The notes under the pieces: generated by a model | Databases searched by the model: none | What the model was told of the DNA's origin: nothing | The model's input: the letters and a program-made list of their open reading frames with translations, nothing else | Position numbers and translations under genes: made by a program | In this document: positions 8,901-17,305 of the stretch, in pieces | Layout: every line of letters starts with the position of its first letter | Numbering within the stretch: the first letter of the stretch is position 1 | Origin: Mycolicibacterium sp. MU0050 | GTDB taxonomy: Bacteria; Actinomycetota; Actinomycetes; Mycobacteriales; Mycobacteriaceae | DNA length: 64,000 bases | Assembly (NCBI RefSeq): GCF_963378085.1 | Contig: NZ_OY726395.1 | Span: 1,116,001-1,180,000, forward strand | Direction: 5' to 3'

Positions 8901-10364
8901 ATGCATCTGACACGCAAGACCCTCACCCAGATGTCGGTGCTGATCGCCATCGCGGCCATCGCCGGCTCGGTGATGATCTTCAACTTCATCGGCCTGCCCG
9001 GCATGTTGTTCGGGATCGGCCAGTACCAGGTGTCCGTCCAGCTGCGCGAGGCCGGCGGGCTCTACGAGCGGGCCAACGTCACCTACCGCGGCACCGAGGT
9101 CGGACGGGTCAAGGAAGTGCGGCTGACCGACCAGGGCGTGGTCGCCGACCTCACCCTGGAATCGAAGTTCGACATCCCGGCCGATCTTGACGCCTCGGTG
9201 GGCAGCGTGTCCGCCGTCGGTGAGCAGTACGTCGACCTGGTGCCCCGCACCGGTAACCCGCCGTACCTCAAGGACGGCGACGTGATCGCGCTGGACCGGA
9301 CCTTCGTCCCGATCGACGTCAACTCCGTGCTGGACGCGACAAACCGTGGGCTGGAGGCGATTCCGCGCGAGAATCTGAAGACGGTGGTCGACGAGGCCTA
9401 CACCGCGGTCGGTGGGCTGGGGCCGGAGCTCTCGCGGCTGGTCCAGGGTTCGACCCAGCTGGCGATCGACGCCCGGGCCAACCTCGGCGAGCTGACCACG
9501 CTGATCGACGAGTCCGCGCCCGTGCTGGATACGCAGACCGACACCTCCGGCGCCATCCAGTCGTGGGCGGCGAACCTGGCCAACATCACCGGTCAACTGC
9601 GGCAGGAGGACGCCGCGGTTGCCGGGGTGCTGCAGCAGGGGTCCGGCGCCGCCGACGAGACGCGCGCGTTGTTCGACGAGTTGAAGCCCAGCCTGCCGAT
9701 CCTGCTGGCCAACCTGGTGAGCGTCGGCGAGGTGGCCGTCACCTACCAGCCGAACCTCGAGCAGCTGTTGGTGTTGCTGCCGCAGGGCGCGGCCGTGACC
9801 TCTGCCACGGGTGTCGCCAACCGGCACACCCGGCAGGATTACCGCGGTGCGTATCTGAGCTTCAACCTGAACCTCAATCTGCCGCCGCCGTGCGTCACCG
9901 GCTACATCCCGCCCCAGCAGAAGCGGACGCCCGCCGAGGTCGATCATCCGGATCGGCCGGCCGGCGACGTCTACTGCCGCATCCCGCAGGACTCGGCGTT
10001 CAACGTCCGCGGTGCCCGCAACATCCCGTGCACCACCGTGCCTGGCAAACGCGCGCCGACCGTCCGGATGTGCGAGAGCGACGAGGTTTACCAACCGCTC
10101 AACGACGGCTTCAACTGGAAGGGCGACCCCAACGCGACGCTGTCGGGACAGGGTGTCCCGCAGTTGCCCGGGGGTTCCTCACCTGCGGAAGCCGTGCCGC
10201 CGCCCGCGCCGCCGCCGCCACCGATCGCGGCCGCTGAATACGAGCCGAGCAGCGGCACGTACGTTGGACCGGACGGGCAGATCTACACCCAAGCCAATCT
10301 GGCTCAGAGCGCCACAGAGGAGCAAACATGGCAGACGATGCTGCTGCCCCCGAAGGGGAACTGA
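8901..10364 (+). CDS. mceF: Mce family protein F
   Basis: This is the last Mce subunit, 487 residues. An N-terminal anchor (about 10-32) is followed by an MCE domain (VTYRGTEVGRVKEV), the helical region, and a conserved C-terminal block with CVTGYIPPQQ, VYCRIPQD, RGARNIPC and VGPDGQIYT, all hallmarks of MceF proteins. The ATG immediately follows the mceE stop with no spacer. The 3' end overlaps the next gene by 37 nt in a different frame. Confidence 0.93.
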   Translation: MHLTRKTLTQMSVLIAIAAIAGSVMIFNFIGLPGMLFGIGQYQVSVQLREAGGLYERANVTYRGTEVGRVKEVRLTDQGVVADLTLESKFDIPADLDASVGSVSAVGEQYVDLVPRTGNPPYLKDGDVIALDRTFVPIDVNSVLDATNRGLEAIPRENLKTVVDEAYTAVGGLGPELSRLVQGSTQLAIDARANLGELTTLIDESAPVLDTQTDTSGAIQSWAANLANITGQLRQEDAAVAGVLQQGSGAADETRALFDELKPSLPILLANLVSVGEVAVTYQPNLEQLLVLLPQGAAVTSATGVANRHTRQDYRGAYLSFNLNLNLPPPCVTGYIPPQQKRTPAEVDHPDRPAGDVYCRIPQDSAFNVRGARNIPCTTVPGKRAPTVRMCESDEVYQPLNDGFNWKGDPNATLSGQGVPQLPGGSSPAEAVPPPAPPPPPIAAAEYEPSSGTYVGPDGQIYTQANLAQSATEEQTWQTMLLPPKGN

Positions 10365-11014
10365 CCGAGTCAACCGGAACGGAGTTGACCGGGTCCCCCG
10401 AGGAGTCATCGGAATCGCCGCAGGAAGCCAGCCAGGAAACCACCACCGCCGACGCTGCGTCCGCCACGGATGACGAGTCCGGCGACGCCGAGAAGTCCGA
10501 CGCCGAAGAGGCCGCGGCGAAGCCCGGCCGGATGCGCCGGCTGCTGGTGGGCGCGGTGGCCGCGCTGTTGGCGCTCGGTCTCGTCGGTGGTCTGGGCTGG
10601 CTCGGCTGGTCGGTGTACCAGCAGCAGCAGGCCGAGCAGAAGCGCGACGTCTTCGTCCAGGTCGGCCGGCAGGCGGCGATCAACCTGACGACCATCGACT
10701 TCGAGGACGCCGAGGCCGGGGTGCAGCGCATCCTCGATTCCGCCACGGGCACGTTCTACGACGACTTCTCGCAGCGGTCCGGACCGTTCACCGAGGTGGT
10801 CAAGCAGGCGCAGTCCAAGTCCAGCGGCGAGGTGACGGCCGCCGGGCTGGAATCCGAGGAGGGTGACCGCGCGCAGGTGCTGGTGGCGGTGACCGTGCAG
10901 ACCTCCAACGCCGGGGCGCCCGAGCAGGCCCCGCGGATGTGGCGGATGCGGATCTCGGTGGAGAACACCGATGACGGCCAGACCAAGGTGTCGAATGTGG
11001 AGTTCGTGCCGTGA
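10328..11014 (+). CDS. Mce-associated membrane protein (first)
   Basis: This 228-residue protein of the Mce-associated (Mas) type has a long acidic Glu/Ser/Thr/Ala-rich cytoplasmic N-terminus (about 1-70), one transmembrane helix (about 75-97), then an extracytoplasmic domain of about 130 residues resembling the NTF2-like fold of such proteins (DFSQRSGPF and FTEVVKQAQSKS). The ATG at 10328 lies 37 nt inside mceF. GAGGAG just upstream supports it, and the only in-frame alternative nearby is a TTG. Mas proteins are thought to stabilise Mce complexes. Confidence 0.88.
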   Translation: MADDAAAPEGELTESTGTELTGSPEESSESPQEASQETTTADAASATDDESGDAEKSDAEEAAAKPGRMRRLLVGAVAALLALGLVGGLGWLGWSVYQQQQAEQKRDVFVQVGRQAAINLTTIDFEDAEAGVQRILDSATGTFYDDFSQRSGPFTEVVKQAQSKSSGEVTAAGLESEEGDRAQVLVAVTVQTSNAGAPEQAPRMWRMRISVENTDDGQTKVSNVEFVP

Positions 11015-11751
11015 CCACTCCCGAGGACCCGAAATCCGTGCCAGAGAAGGAAACCCCCGCAGTGCCCGCCGATAACGACGAACTGACCCGCGATGCGGCC
11101 ACGGAGGCCGACGAATCCGCGACGGTGGAGACCGCCGAACCCGCGGAGTCCGCCGAGGAGAGCGCCGAGGCCGTCACCGAGAGCACTGAGGCCACCGAGA
11201 GCACCGAGACGGCCGACGCGGCCGATGCCGAGACCGGCGAGACCGCGACCAAGGACGCGGGTGCCGGGAAGGTCCGTCGGGCCGTCGTCCTGACGGTGTT
11301 GTTGTGCGTGCTCCTGCTCGCGGTGTTGGTCGGTGCCGGCTTCCTGGGCTGGAAGTACTACTCCGGGCAGGCCGCCGAGACCGCGCGGATCGAGACGGTG
11401 CAGGTCGCCAAGGACGCCACGGTGCAGCTGCTGTCGTACGACCCTGAGACCGTCGAGGAGCAGCTGACCGCCGCGCGGGACCTGCTGACCGGAACGTTCC
11501 AGGAGTCCTACACCGAACTCACCAACGACGTCGTCATCCCCGGTGCCAAGGAACAGAGCATCTCGGCGGTGGCCAACGTTCCCGCCGCCGCCTCGATGAC
11601 GGCGGATTCCGACCGCGCCGAGGTGTTGGTCTTCGTCAACCAGACGGTGATCGTCGGCGACGGTGCTCCCACCGCCACCGCGTCGAGCGTCAAGGTGACC
11701 TTGGAGAAGGCCGGCGACCGCTGGCTGATCTCCGGCTTCGACCCCGTGTAA
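11011..11751 (+). CDS. Mce-associated membrane protein (second)
   Basis: This is the second Mas-type protein, 246 residues. It starts at a GTG in the GTGA overlap with the preceding gene. It has the same plan: a very acidic N-terminus (runs of Glu/Ala/Thr, about 1-85), one transmembrane helix (about 92-115) and an extracytoplasmic domain (about 120-246) with a conserved SYTELTNDVVIPGAKE segment. It closes the operon; 11 nt separate it from the next gene, so read-through is likely. Confidence 0.88.
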   Translation: MTTPEDPKSVPEKETPAVPADNDELTRDAATEADESATVETAEPAESAEESAEAVTESTEATESTETADAADAETGETATKDAGAGKVRRAVVLTVLLCVLLLAVLVGAGFLGWKYYSGQAAETARIETVQVAKDATVQLLSYDPETVEEQLTAARDLLTGTFQESYTELTNDVVIPGAKEQSISAVANVPAAASMTADSDRAEVLVFVNQTVIVGDGAPTATASSVKVTLEKAGDRWLISGFDPV

Positions 11752-11762
11752 CCTCCGATGGC

Positions 11763-12665
11763 ATGTACAGCGAACCGCGCTGGATCGACGTCGAGGTGCC
11801 CGCGGGCCGGCTCCGCGCGCTGAGCTGGGGACCCGAAGACGCTCCGATTGCGTTGTGCCTGCACGGGTTTCCCGACACCGCCTACGGCTGGCGCAAGCTG
11901 GCGCCGCAGCTCCACGGGGCCGGGTACCGGGTGGTGGCACCGTTCCTGCGCGGCTACGTGCCGTCCTCGTTGCCGTCGGACGGCAGCTTCCACATCGGGG
12001 CGCTCATGGACGACGCGCTGCGCATCCGGGAGGCCGCGGGGCCGACCGACCGCGACATCCTGATCGGCCACGACTGGGGCGCGATCACGGCCAGCTCGCT
12101 CGCGGCCATGCCCGACAATCCGTTCCGCCGCACCGTGGTGATGTCGGTGCCACCCGCGGCGGCGCTCCGGGCCCGGGACGAGCGGGCCGCGCTGCTCGGA
12201 AAGCTGCCCGCACAGTTGCTCCGCAGCTGGTACATCATGTTCTTCCAGCTGCCCGGCCTGCCGGAGCGGTCGGCCCGCTGGATTGTTCCGCTGCTGTGGC
12301 GGCGCTGGTCGCCGGGCTACCCGGCGGCCGAGGACATCCGCCACGTCGACGCCGCGATCGGTGCCCCAGAGCGTTGGCGGGCGGCCCTCGGCGTGTACCG
12401 CGCAACCTTCCGCAACACCAAGCCACCCGCGCACTACGCCCGGTTGCACGAGTTCTGGACGTCGGCGGCCCCGCCCGCCGGGCCGATGCTGTACCTGCAC
12501 GGCGCCGACGACGGCTGCATGACAGCGGATTTCACGCATTGGGTGGACAAGGTGCTCCCGGCGGGAAGTCGCAGCGCCGTCGTCGAGCACGCCGGGCATT
12601 TCCTGCAGCTCGAGCAGCCGCAGCGGGTGGGCGAGCTGATCCTCGACTTCGCCGGGGCCCCGTAG
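11763..12665 (+). CDS. alpha/beta-hydrolase with Asp nucleophile (epoxide-hydrolase-like)
   Basis: This is a 300-residue alpha/beta-hydrolase. The nucleophile elbow is GHDWGA with Asp104, not Ser. Together with HGFPD (34-38), this points to the epoxide hydrolase/haloalkane dehalogenase branch. A cap region (about 140-220) contains Tyr and Trp candidates (SWYIMFF). The later GADDGC and HAGHF segments supply the acid and histidine. It follows the mce operon by 11 nt in the same direction and may process an imported lipid; that link is inference. Esterase activity is less likely because of the Asp. Confidence 0.85.
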   Translation: MYSEPRWIDVEVPAGRLRALSWGPEDAPIALCLHGFPDTAYGWRKLAPQLHGAGYRVVAPFLRGYVPSSLPSDGSFHIGALMDDALRIREAAGPTDRDILIGHDWGAITASSLAAMPDNPFRRTVVMSVPPAAALRARDERAALLGKLPAQLLRSWYIMFFQLPGLPERSARWIVPLLWRRWSPGYPAAEDIRHVDAAIGAPERWRAALGVYRATFRNTKPPAHYARLHEFWTSAAPPAGPMLYLHGADDGCMTADFTHWVDKVLPAGSRSAVVEHAGHFLQLEQPQRVGELILDFAGAP

Positions 12666-12728
12666 CCGCATCCCGCTTCGTCGGCGGTGAGGACAGGCAG
12701 GGCCGGCGATGACCGACTGGGAGGTGCC

Positions 12729-14000
12729 GTGACGCGGCTGGCCGCCGTCGACGCCCAGACCTACTGGATGTCGGCGAAGATCCCCAACGATCAGTTCGTG
12801 CTGTTCGCCTTCGACGGCGCCGAGCGCACCGACGCCGGCCTGTTGGAGCATCTGCGGCTGCGCGCCCAGGGCTGTCCGGACCTGCGGCTGCGCATCGTCG
12901 ACGAGCAGCCATGGCGTTATCCGGCCTGGGTTGTGGGCTCCGTGGACCCCGCGCAGTTCACGGTGCATCCCGAGTCCGACCTGTCCTGGGGCGAATGCCT
13001 GGACGCGGTCGCGCGGCTTGCCGATGACCAACTGGACCCGCGGGTGGCCACCTGGCGGCTGCACCTGTTCGGCTCGGTCGCGGCGCCGGCGGGGAGTGGG
13101 GCCGCGACGGTGGCGGTGCTGCAGATCTCCCACGCGTTGGCCGACGGCACCCGCACCGCGCAGCTGGCCGCCTGGTTGTTCGGTCGCCCGGACCCGGTGG
13201 CGGTGGTGCCGCGCCGGCGCCAGCGGAACCTGCTGACGGCCGGGGTGGCTGCCGCGCGCACCGACCGCGCGTTGGCCCGCGACGTCCAGACCGGCGGGGT
13301 GCCGGCGCCGCCGCCGGCACGGCCGACCCTGCTCACCAACGCCACCCCGGCGGGTCCGCGCCGGATCCGGACCGTCGTCCTCGACCGGGCGGCGCTGCGT
13401 CGACATTCGACGGTCACGGTGGATGCCCTGCTGGCTGTCGGCAGCGCGCTGGCGGGGCACCTGCGTGCCCGGGGCGAGGATCCGCGGCAGCTCGGCGCCG
13501 AGGTGCCGCTGGCCAAACCGGGAATCCGCCATGCGCGCAATCACTTCCGTAACATCGGCGTGGGCCTGTACCCGGATGAGCCGGTACCGGTGCGCGCGGC
13601 GCGCATTCTCGAAGAACTGCGCGGGGGAGGCCGGCGCGCCGCCCACCCGGCGGCGCTGGCCGCCGACGAGGCCCTGGCCGCGGTGCCCGCCGCGCTGCTG
13701 CGCTGGGGCGTCTCCAAGTTTGACGCGACGGTGCGCTCGCCGCAGGTCACCGGGAACACCGTGGTGTCCAGCGTCAACCGCGGACCGGCCGACCTGCGAC
13801 TGGGCGGCGCCCCGGTGCTGTTGACCGCGAGCTACCCGGCCCTGTCGCCGATGATGGGACTGACCCACGGCGTGCACGGAATCGGCGACACCGTCGCGGT
13901 CAGCGTGCACGCCGCCGATTCGGTGATGGCGGAGCCGGACCTCGACGATTACCTCGAGCGGTTGCGGCGCGCGCTGGGGGCGGGTTCGTCACCCCGCTAG
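12729..14000 (+). CDS. WS/DGAT-type acyltransferase-like protein
   Basis: This 423-residue protein carries the condensation/acyltransferase motif HALADG (His135, Asp139), the HHxxxDG-type site of wax ester synthase/diacylglycerol acyltransferases with only one of the paired histidines. Its C-terminal part (SVNRGPADLRLGG, then SPMMGLTHGVHG and VSVHAADSV) resembles the DUF1298 half of that family. It could acylate a lipid or glycolipid near the cell envelope. The GTG at 12729 is chosen because GGGAGG ends 5 nt upstream; the in-frame codon at 12687 has no ribosome site. It lies between the hydrolase and DoxX genes on the same strand. Confidence 0.7.
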   Translation: MTRLAAVDAQTYWMSAKIPNDQFVLFAFDGAERTDAGLLEHLRLRAQGCPDLRLRIVDEQPWRYPAWVVGSVDPAQFTVHPESDLSWGECLDAVARLADDQLDPRVATWRLHLFGSVAAPAGSGAATVAVLQISHALADGTRTAQLAAWLFGRPDPVAVVPRRRQRNLLTAGVAAARTDRALARDVQTGGVPAPPPARPTLLTNATPAGPRRIRTVVLDRAALRRHSTVTVDALLAVGSALAGHLRARGEDPRQLGAEVPLAKPGIRHARNHFRNIGVGLYPDEPVPVRAARILEELRGGGRRAAHPAALAADEALAAVPAALLRWGVSKFDATVRSPQVTGNTVVSSVNRGPADLRLGGAPVLLTASYPALSPMMGLTHGVHGIGDTVAVSVHAADSVMAEPDLDDYLERLRRALGAGSSPR

Positions 14001-14033
14001 GCAGCCGCTCAGCAGATGGCCTAAATTCACCAC

Positions 14034-14561
14034 ATGGCATACGACTCGGCTCTGGACTTCGGACTGCTGCTCCTGCGCGTCGTGCTCGGCCTGACCATGG
14101 CGGCGCACGGCTACAACAAGTTCTTCGGTGGTGGACGCATTCCGGGCACCGCCGGCTGGTTCGACAGCATCGGCATGAAGCCGGGCATGTTCCATGCCCG
14201 CGTGGCGGCCACCACCGAGATCGCCGCCGGCGTGGGGCTGGCGCTCGGTCTGCTCACGCCGGTGACCGCCGCGGGCTTCGTGGCGCTGATGCTGGTGGCG
14301 GCGTGGACCGTGCACCGCAAGAACGGCTTCTTCATCGTCAAGGAGGGCTGGGAGTACAACCTGGTGCTCGCCACGGCCGCGGTCGCGGTGGCCGCCACCG
14401 GTCCCGGCAAGTACAGCCTGGACCACCTGTTGTTCTCCGGCACGGGCTTTCACGAGTGGCTGTTCGGCTGGTGCGGGTTCACCATCGCGGTGGTCCTCGG
14501 CCTGCTCGGCGGCATCGGCCAGCTGGCCATCTTCTACCGTCCGCCGGCCCAAACCAGCTAG
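14034..14561 (+). CDS. DoxX family membrane protein
   Basis: This 175-residue protein has four predicted membrane helices and the DoxX start (LLLRVVLGLTMAAHGYNKFFGGG), followed by an insertion typical of the longer DoxX subgroup (GGRIPGTAGWFDSIGMKPG). In mycobacteria a DoxX protein works with SodA and a thiosulfate transferase in redox and thiol homeostasis, but most paralogues are uncharacterised. A hairpin terminator begins 9 nt after the stop. A second, unrelated-length DoxX gene is at 30461-30994. Confidence 0.85.
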   Translation: MAYDSALDFGLLLLRVVLGLTMAAHGYNKFFGGGRIPGTAGWFDSIGMKPGMFHARVAATTEIAAGVGLALGLLTPVTAAGFVALMLVAAWTVHRKNGFFIVKEGWEYNLVLATAAVAVAATGPGKYSLDHLLFSGTGFHEWLFGWCGFTIAVVLGLLGGIGQLAIFYRPPAQTS

Positions 14562-14569
14562 CCCACCGA

Positions 14570-14602
14570 ACTCCGGCTCCTGCTCAACGCAGGAGCCGGA
14601 GT
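14570..14602. terminator. inverted repeat terminator between convergent genes
   Basis: Two perfect 13-nt arms (14570-14582 and 14590-14602) flank a 7-nt loop. It lies between the DoxX gene (+) and the NAD-kinase-like gene (-). The TGA of the minus gene (14584-14586) is inside the loop, and the right arm is coding for its last residues. There is no U-tract, as is usual for mycobacterial hairpins. Confidence 0.75.
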
Positions 14603-15474
14603 CGTTGCTGGGCCAGACCGACCGTCACCCGCTGGCCCCAGGCCAGCTGCAACGCGTCGGTCTCGATGCCGTCGCCGAAAGTGACCAGCCGGTCCGACTC
14701 GGCGACGATCGTCAGTTCGGCGGCGCCGAAATCGCCCTCGACCAACCCGGTTCCGGTGGCCGGCGACGGCCAGGCCTCCCGGACGAACCAGGACAGGCGC
14801 GGCTCGGTCGGCGCCGGCAGCACCATGGTGCTGGCCCGCTGCTGCCAGATCGACCGGCACCACCCGGTTGCTCCGGTGCCGGTCGACACGATCAGCCCGG
14901 ACGACGCCTGGTGTTCGACCCGCCCGTCCGGCAGCGTCAGCGTGTACCTGGCGGTCTGATGGCTGGCGTGCCCGACGAAGATCTCGTTGAGCGCCAGCAG
15001 GCGCTGTCCGTCGTCGGTGCCGACGGACACCATGGTGCGTAGCTCGGTGTCGGGGTGACCGTGCACCGCGGCCCGGAGCAGCGCGCCCACCGCGTCGGGG
15101 GCGTGCACCACCAGCACCCCCGCGTTGCGTCCCGGTTCGGGATCGACTCCGATGACGGGCTGGCCGTCCAGGTACTTGGCCACGTTGGCCACCAGGCCGT
15201 CCTGCCCGACGACCACCACCACGTCGCCGGGCTCGAACAGAAACCGGGACAGGTCCGCGCGTTCCACGCGGCCGCGGCGCCAATCCGTCGGGATGGCGGC
15301 GCTGACGGCGCTCAGCGCTGCCTGGGTCCGGGCGTGCCGGGCGTCGAGCTCGTCGATGCTTTGCCCCCGGCTGGACAGGAAGAACGCCGCTTGCCCGTGC
15401 GTGCCGTGTCGGGCCAACGCGTCGTCCAGTTCGGTCCGGCGGTGCACCAGCACGACCCGGGGCGGCAGGCTCAC
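14584..15474 (-). CDS. diverged NAD kinase-like protein
   Basis: This 296-residue protein has the overall NAD kinase (PpnK) pattern: a loop equivalent to the diphosphate-binding GGDGT reads GQDGL (90-94), [10 protein letters not shown] follows, ALNEIFVG (161-168) matches the NAD-binding NE motif, and [15 protein letters not shown] (191-205) matches the GDGxxxxTPTGSTAY segment. Several otherwise strict residues are changed, although the key Asp92 and NE pair remain, so it may be a kinase with altered specificity or a nucleotide-binding sensor. The start is a GTG in the GTGA overlap with the upstream SPFH gene, so the two form an operon. Confidence 0.75.
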   Translation of the reverse strand: MSLPPRVVLVHRRTELDDALARHGTHGQAAFFLSSRGQSIDELDARHARTQAALSAVSAAIPTDWRRGRVERADLSRFLFEPGDVVVVVGQDGLVANVAKYLDGQPVIGVDPEPGRNAGVLVVHAPDAVGALLRAAVHGHPDTELRTMVSVGTDDGQRLLALNEIFVGHASHQTARYTLTLPDGRVEHQASSGLIVSTGTGATGWCRSIWQQRASTMVLPAPTEPRLSWFVREAWPSPATGTGLVEGDFGAAELTIVAESDRLVTFGDGIETDALQLAWGQRVTVGLAQQRLRLLR

Positions 15475-16472
15475 GGCCGGCCCCCGCCCAGCCGGGCCAG
15501 CACCGGGGTCAGCAGGTCCGGGCTCAGCGTCAGGTGGTCGATCGCCGGCAGGTTGGCGGCCAACTCCTTGATCGCCAGGCCCAGCATGGTGGCCTCGGAC
15601 AGGTCGCGGTAGGCGGCCAGCCGGGCGGCCTCGGCCGCCGCTTTGGCCTCCCCGACCAGTCGGGCCGCCTGGGCCTTTGCTTCGGCCAGTTGCACCTCGC
15701 GGCGGGCCTGCGCCTCGGTCGCGATCGCGTCGGCGGCCCAGGACTCCTGCGTCTTGAGGCGTTCGTTGGCGCCGTTCTGCGCCACCAGTTCCTCTTCCCG
15801 CCGCGCCAGTTCGATCCTGGTCTGCAGCTCGTTCTCGCCGATGGCGCGCTCACGTTCGACGGCCAGTGCGCGCCGTTCGAAGGTGGCCTTGTCGGCCTCC
15901 TGCTGCACCTGCTCGCGGGTCGGTGTCTGCAGGGCGCGTTCCACCTCGGGCTCCGGCCGGATCGCCACCACCCGCACCGCGATAACCGCGATCCCGGTTT
16001 CGGCCAGCCGGGTGTCGGCGCCCAACCCCTGGGCCATCCGGTCGCGCACCGCGCCGATCCCGTCGACCAGCGCCTTGGCCAGGGGGGTGCGGGCCAGCAG
16101 GTCCAGGCCGTGCTGCTGAGCGGATTCGGTGAGCAGCCCGGCCAGTTGCTCCAGCGGGGCCGCCCGCCAGTCGCCGGTGTCGGTGTCGAGGGCGAAATCG
16201 ATGCGCTGCGCGGCCAGGGCCGGGTCGACGATCCGGTATGTCACCGTCGCCTGCACGGTGACGTCCTGGAAGTCGGCGGTGCGGGCGTGGAACAGCAGCG
16301 GCAATTCGCGGTCGTCCAAGGGGATCTCGGACATCCCCGCGGTCAGCGGCAGGAACCAGAACGCCAGGCCGGCGCCGTCCTTGACCAGCTTCCCGCGGCG
16401 CAGCGCTCGGATGTGTGAGGTCGGCTCCACCCGCAGGTGCCGGACCAGGGGGTAACGGGTGATGACGGCCAT
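15471..16472 (-). CDS. SPFH/band-7 domain protein (slipin/flotillin-like)
   Basis: This 333-residue protein has an SPFH domain (about 20-185, with [15 protein letters not shown] and the WRAAPLEQL region) followed by a charged coiled coil (about 185-290, alternating Glu/Ala/Arg, flotillin-like) and a short hydrophobic end. The N-terminus lacks a clear transmembrane helix, so membrane contact may be peripheral. I chose the ATG at 16472 because GGAGG lies about 8 nt upstream; a longer frame to 16538 would run through the operator. It is coupled by GTGA to the NAD-kinase-like gene and divergent from a Nudix-wHTH regulator. Confidence 0.85.
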   Translation of the reverse strand: MAVITRYPLVRHLRVEPTSHIRALRRGKLVKDGAGLAFWFLPLTAGMSEIPLDDRELPLLFHARTADFQDVTVQATVTYRIVDPALAAQRIDFALDTDTGDWRAAPLEQLAGLLTESAQQHGLDLLARTPLAKALVDGIGAVRDRMAQGLGADTRLAETGIAVIAVRVVAIRPEPEVERALQTPTREQVQQEADKATFERRALAVERERAIGENELQTRIELARREEELVAQNGANERLKTQESWAADAIATEAQARREVQLAEAKAQAARLVGEAKAAAEAARLAAYRDLSEATMLGLAIKELAANLPAIDHLTLSPDLLTPVLARLGGGRP

Positions 16473-16495
16473 GGTGGCCACCTCCTTCTTGTTAG

Positions 16496-16508
16496 CGTCA
16501 GATTGACG
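16496..16508. promoter_or_regulatory. operator CGTCA-N3-TGACG, SPFH side
   Basis: This is a perfect dyad with 5-bp arms and 3-bp spacer, 24 bp upstream of the SPFH ATG. It overlaps TATCGT (minus strand, 16506-16511), a good -10 box for the SPFH operon. An identical pair of half-sites recurs at 16530-16542, next to the divergent Nudix-wHTH regulator, which is the obvious candidate binder. Confidence 0.6.
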
Positions 16509-16529
16509 ATAAGCCCTGCCGTCGCTTTT

Positions 16530-16542
16530 CGTCAACATGACG
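16530..16542. promoter_or_regulatory. operator CGTCA-N3-TGACG, regulator side
   Basis: This is the second copy of the dyad; the match extends by one more base pair on each side (16529 and 16543). It directly precedes TAATGT (16545-16550), a -10 box 7 nt before the regulator ATG at 16558, so binding would block a leaderless promoter and give autoregulation. The two operator centres are 34 bp apart, about three helical turns. Confidence 0.6.
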
Positions 16543-16557
16543 ATTAATGTGGGTGGT

Positions 16558-17283
16558 ATGGCCGGCTATCGCCCCAGCGATTACCCCGCGGTCGCGGTGA
16601 CCGTCGACGTGGTGGCGTTGACCATCCGCGACGACGAGCTGTGCGCGCTGATGGTGCGTCGCGGGCAGGCACCACACCTCGGGCGCTGGGCCTTGCCGGG
16701 CGGCTTCGTGCGCCCCGACGAAGATCTCGACCAGGCGGCGACGCGGGAGTTGCTCGAGGAGACCGACATCCCGGCCGACCGCCTCTATCTCGAGCAGTTG
16801 GCCAGTTACGGTGCACCGCAGCGTGATCCACGGATGCGCGTGATCACGGTGGCCTATCTGGGCTTGGCGCCGACGCTGCCGTCGCCCGTCGCGGGCGGGG
16901 ACGCCGCCGGCGCGCGATGGGCGCCGGTCCGGGAGTTGATGAAGGCCCGGCTCGCCTTCGACCACCGCACGATCCTGGCCGACGGGGTGGAGCGGGCGCG
17001 TGCCAAGTTCGAGTACACGCCGCTGGCAACCACCCTGTGCCCCGACGAGTTCACCGTCGCCGAACTGCGCCGCGTCTACGAGATCGTCTGGGGAGTGTCG
17101 TTGGACAGCCGCAACTTCCATCGCAAGGTCACCGGGGCGGACGGCTTCCTGGAACCCACCGGCCAGACCACCACCCGTGACGGCGGCCGTCCCGCCCAGA
17201 CGTACCGCGCCGGCAGCCTGCGCCTGCTGAACCCGCCGTTGCTCCGGCCGAACGCGCCGCCGGAACCACCACCCGAAAGTTAG
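16558..17283 (+). CDS. Nudix-winged-helix transcriptional regulator (NrtR-like)
   Basis: This 241-residue protein joins a Nudix domain (about 10-150) to a C-terminal winged helix (about 155-225), the architecture of NrtR, which senses ADP-ribose and controls NAD genes. The Nudix box spans 49-71 with REL and EE present, but its conserved Gly is Asp70 (EETDI), as often seen in non-hydrolysing sensors. The C-terminal part contains FTVAELRRVYEIVWG and NFHRKVTG, typical of the NrtR wing. The ATG at 16558 follows a -10 TAATGT by 7 nt; the upstream frame to 16537 would begin inside the operator. It faces the SPFH/NAD-kinase-like operon. Confidence 0.85.
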   Translation: MAGYRPSDYPAVAVTVDVVALTIRDDELCALMVRRGQAPHLGRWALPGGFVRPDEDLDQAATRELLEETDIPADRLYLEQLASYGAPQRDPRMRVITVAYLGLAPTLPSPVAGGDAAGARWAPVRELMKARLAFDHRTILADGVERARAKFEYTPLATTLCPDEFTVAELRRVYEIVWGVSLDSRNFHRKVTGADGFLEPTGQTTTRDGGRPAQTYRAGSLRLLNPPLLRPNAPPEPPPES

Positions 17284-17294
17284 AACACGTTCTA
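17281..17294. promoter_or_regulatory. KstR-type operator TAGAACACGTTCTA
   Basis: This is an exact match to the established mycobacterial KstR consensus TnnAACnnGTTnnA, the repressor site of cholesterol catabolism genes. It overlaps TAGTCT (17293-17298), a -10 box 7 nt before the ATG at 17306, the right geometry for repressing a leaderless transcript. The site begins at the stop codon of the upstream regulator gene. Confidence 0.75.
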
Positions 17295-17305
17295 GTCTGT
17301 CGGGC

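Noticed and set aside
7620-10094. 824-codon minus-strand open frame across mceD-mceF
   Set aside because: It is antisense to three confident Mce genes; its composition is typical of a reading-frame shadow.
15471-16538. longer start for the SPFH gene at 16538
   Set aside because: The extra residues run through the operator, and GGAGG is placed for the ATG at 16472.
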